From CAWEBF01 sp963807235 (GTDB lineage Bacteria; Acidobacteriota; Vicinamibacteria; Vicinamibacterales; UBA2999), in assembly GCA_963807235.1 (NCBI GenBank), contig CAWEBF010000035.1, positions 186,001 to 250,000 of the forward strand: 64,000 bases of DNA, written 5' to 3'. A program made the position numbers and the translations under genes. The notes under the pieces were generated by a model, which saw nothing but the letters and a program-made list of their open reading frames with translations, did no database searches and was not told the origin of the DNA. Shown one piece after another: positions 63,581-64,000 of the stretch. How positions within the stretch are numbered: the stretch's first letter is position 1; the number at the start of each line of letters is the position of its first letter.

Positions 63581-63709
63581 CCGCCGCCTGACCGACCAAG
63601 CCTGGCCACCGCGGTCCAGGAACAGCTCGGACTCAGGCTCGAGGGCCGGCGTGCACCACTCGAGGTCGTGGTCGTCCAGTCGGCCTCCCGCATCCCCGAG
63701 CCGAATTGA
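63581..63709 (+). pseudogene. 3' remnant of a TIGR03435 family gene
   Basis: An open stretch encodes PDRPSLATAVQEQLGLRLEG and RRAPLEVVVVQSASRIPEPN before a TGA. That is the normal C-terminus of acidobacterial TIGR03435 proteins (P-S-x-x-TA-x-QEQLGL-x-LE-x-x-x-x-P-x-EV). No upstream domain is present within 170 bases, where instead a VOC gene start and repeats lie, so this is a decayed fragment. The remainder of the 63415-63844 gap holds only repeats. Confidence 0.65.
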
Positions 63710-63716
63710 TCTGATT

Positions 63717-63756
63717 CCGGGTTCTTCCCAAAGCCCAGAGCCGAGAGCCTAGAGCC
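63717..63756 (-). repeat. Inverted copy of the 55337-55376 element
   Basis: Plus-strand units CAAAGCC CAGAGCC GAGAGCC TAGAGCC (63729-63756) are preceded by GTTCTTCC; the reverse complement is GGCTCTA GGCTCTC GGCTCTG GGCTTTG GGAAGAAC. Confidence 0.85.
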
Positions 63757-63844
63757 TCTTTCTGGGCCTGGAGCCAAGCACCACCCTCCTGCGCTACCAT
63801 CTTTGTTTCCACCGCCCATCAGAAAGCGAGACCGCCGCCCACCA

Positions 63845-64000
63845 ATGGCTGACATCAACCTGCTGACACCCGGCCGGATCAACGGCTTCGACACTCCCAA
63901 CCGAATCTTCATGGCGCCCATGACGCGGTCGCGCGCGCATGCGAACGGCGTGCCCTCGGAGCTGGCGATTGCCTACTACGAGCAGCGCGCCTCCGTCGGG
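63845..64000 (+). CDS. Old Yellow Enzyme family (NemA-like) NADH:flavin oxidoreductase, 3'-truncated by the window
   Basis: First 52 codons of an FMN ene-reductase. INLLTPGRINGFDTPNRIFM, APMTRSRAHANGVPSELAIA and YYEQRASVG are the N-terminal barrel strands of the NemA/xenobiotic-reductase group, including the flavin-contacting APMTR. Reduces activated alkenes or nitro compounds in the cytosol. ATG 63845 fits the family start; no clear Shine-Dalgarno sequence. The rest lies beyond the window. Confidence 0.9.
   Translation, partial: MADINLLTPGRINGFDTPNRIFMAPMTRSRAHANGVPSELAIAYYEQRASVG

Overview
The window reads as chromosomal DNA of an acidobacterium, most likely of the Vicinamibacteria (Luteitalea-like) group. 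This is an inference from gene content: GC-rich DNA, protein kinases fused to TolB/WD40-like propellers or TPRs, a BlaI/BlaR1-TonB pair, an Oar-type TonB-dependent receptor with a carboxypeptidase-like N-terminus, an ECF sigma factor of the planctomycete/acidobacterial type beside a kinase, a PEP-CTERM protein, and the remnant of a TIGR03435 protein. No rRNA, tRNA, CRISPR array, insertion sequence or phage gene was recognised. About twenty conserved genes, including his and mod genes, are broken by single-base shifts that restore an excellent family match in the next frame. These look like long-read consensus errors, so each such gene is listed once over its whole length with its shifts noted.

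Layout. 1-7.7 kb: an amidoligase-type cluster (alpha-E protein, a giant transglutaminase/DUF2126/circularly permuted ATP-grasp/alpha-E polypeptide, a second transglutaminase). 7.7-18.7 kb: a winged-helix/FHA regulator, a vanadium haloperoxidase-like protein, a Ser/Thr kinase, GNAT and DinB enzymes, a lone microcompartment shell protein facing a MerR-like regulator, pterin dehydratase, ThiO, and the BlaI/BlaR1-like pair. 18.8-25.1 kb: a TonB receptor coupled to a periplasmic protein and divergent from a two-component system; all three exported or sensory products carry Gly-rich stretches. 25.3-28.4 kb: a glycine-zipper protein, a DUF442-like phosphatase and a PLP decarboxylase. 28.4-33.1 kb: a VTC-DUF4956-CotH-CotH operon. 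33.2-34.5 kb: metK behind a pseudoknot and terminator leader. 35.1-37.2 kb: modABC. 37.3-42.8 kb: a DUF1080 protein, then the his operon (hisL leader, hisI-G-D-B-H-F). 42.8-50 kb: a sigma-54-type PEP-CTERM gene, secreted proteins and a kinase/ECF sigma pair. 50-64 kb: a zincin, a membrane winged-helix regulator, CreD, YjbQ, two amidohydrolases, a detached hisA, a kinase, a STAND-like ATPase, an MFS protein, a double-VOC protein and the start of an Old Yellow Enzyme gene.

Two features stand out beyond the genes. First, the metK leader can form an H-type pseudoknot followed by mutually exclusive antiterminator and terminator stems, the layout of a SAM-sensing riboswitch; the his operon has a classical leader peptide with five consecutive His codons and an attenuator. 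Second, more than a dozen intergenic sites, and one inside a gene, hold tandem arrays of 7-bp units. The unit sequences differ from site to site but the period stays seven, and some arrays face each other as long hairpins.
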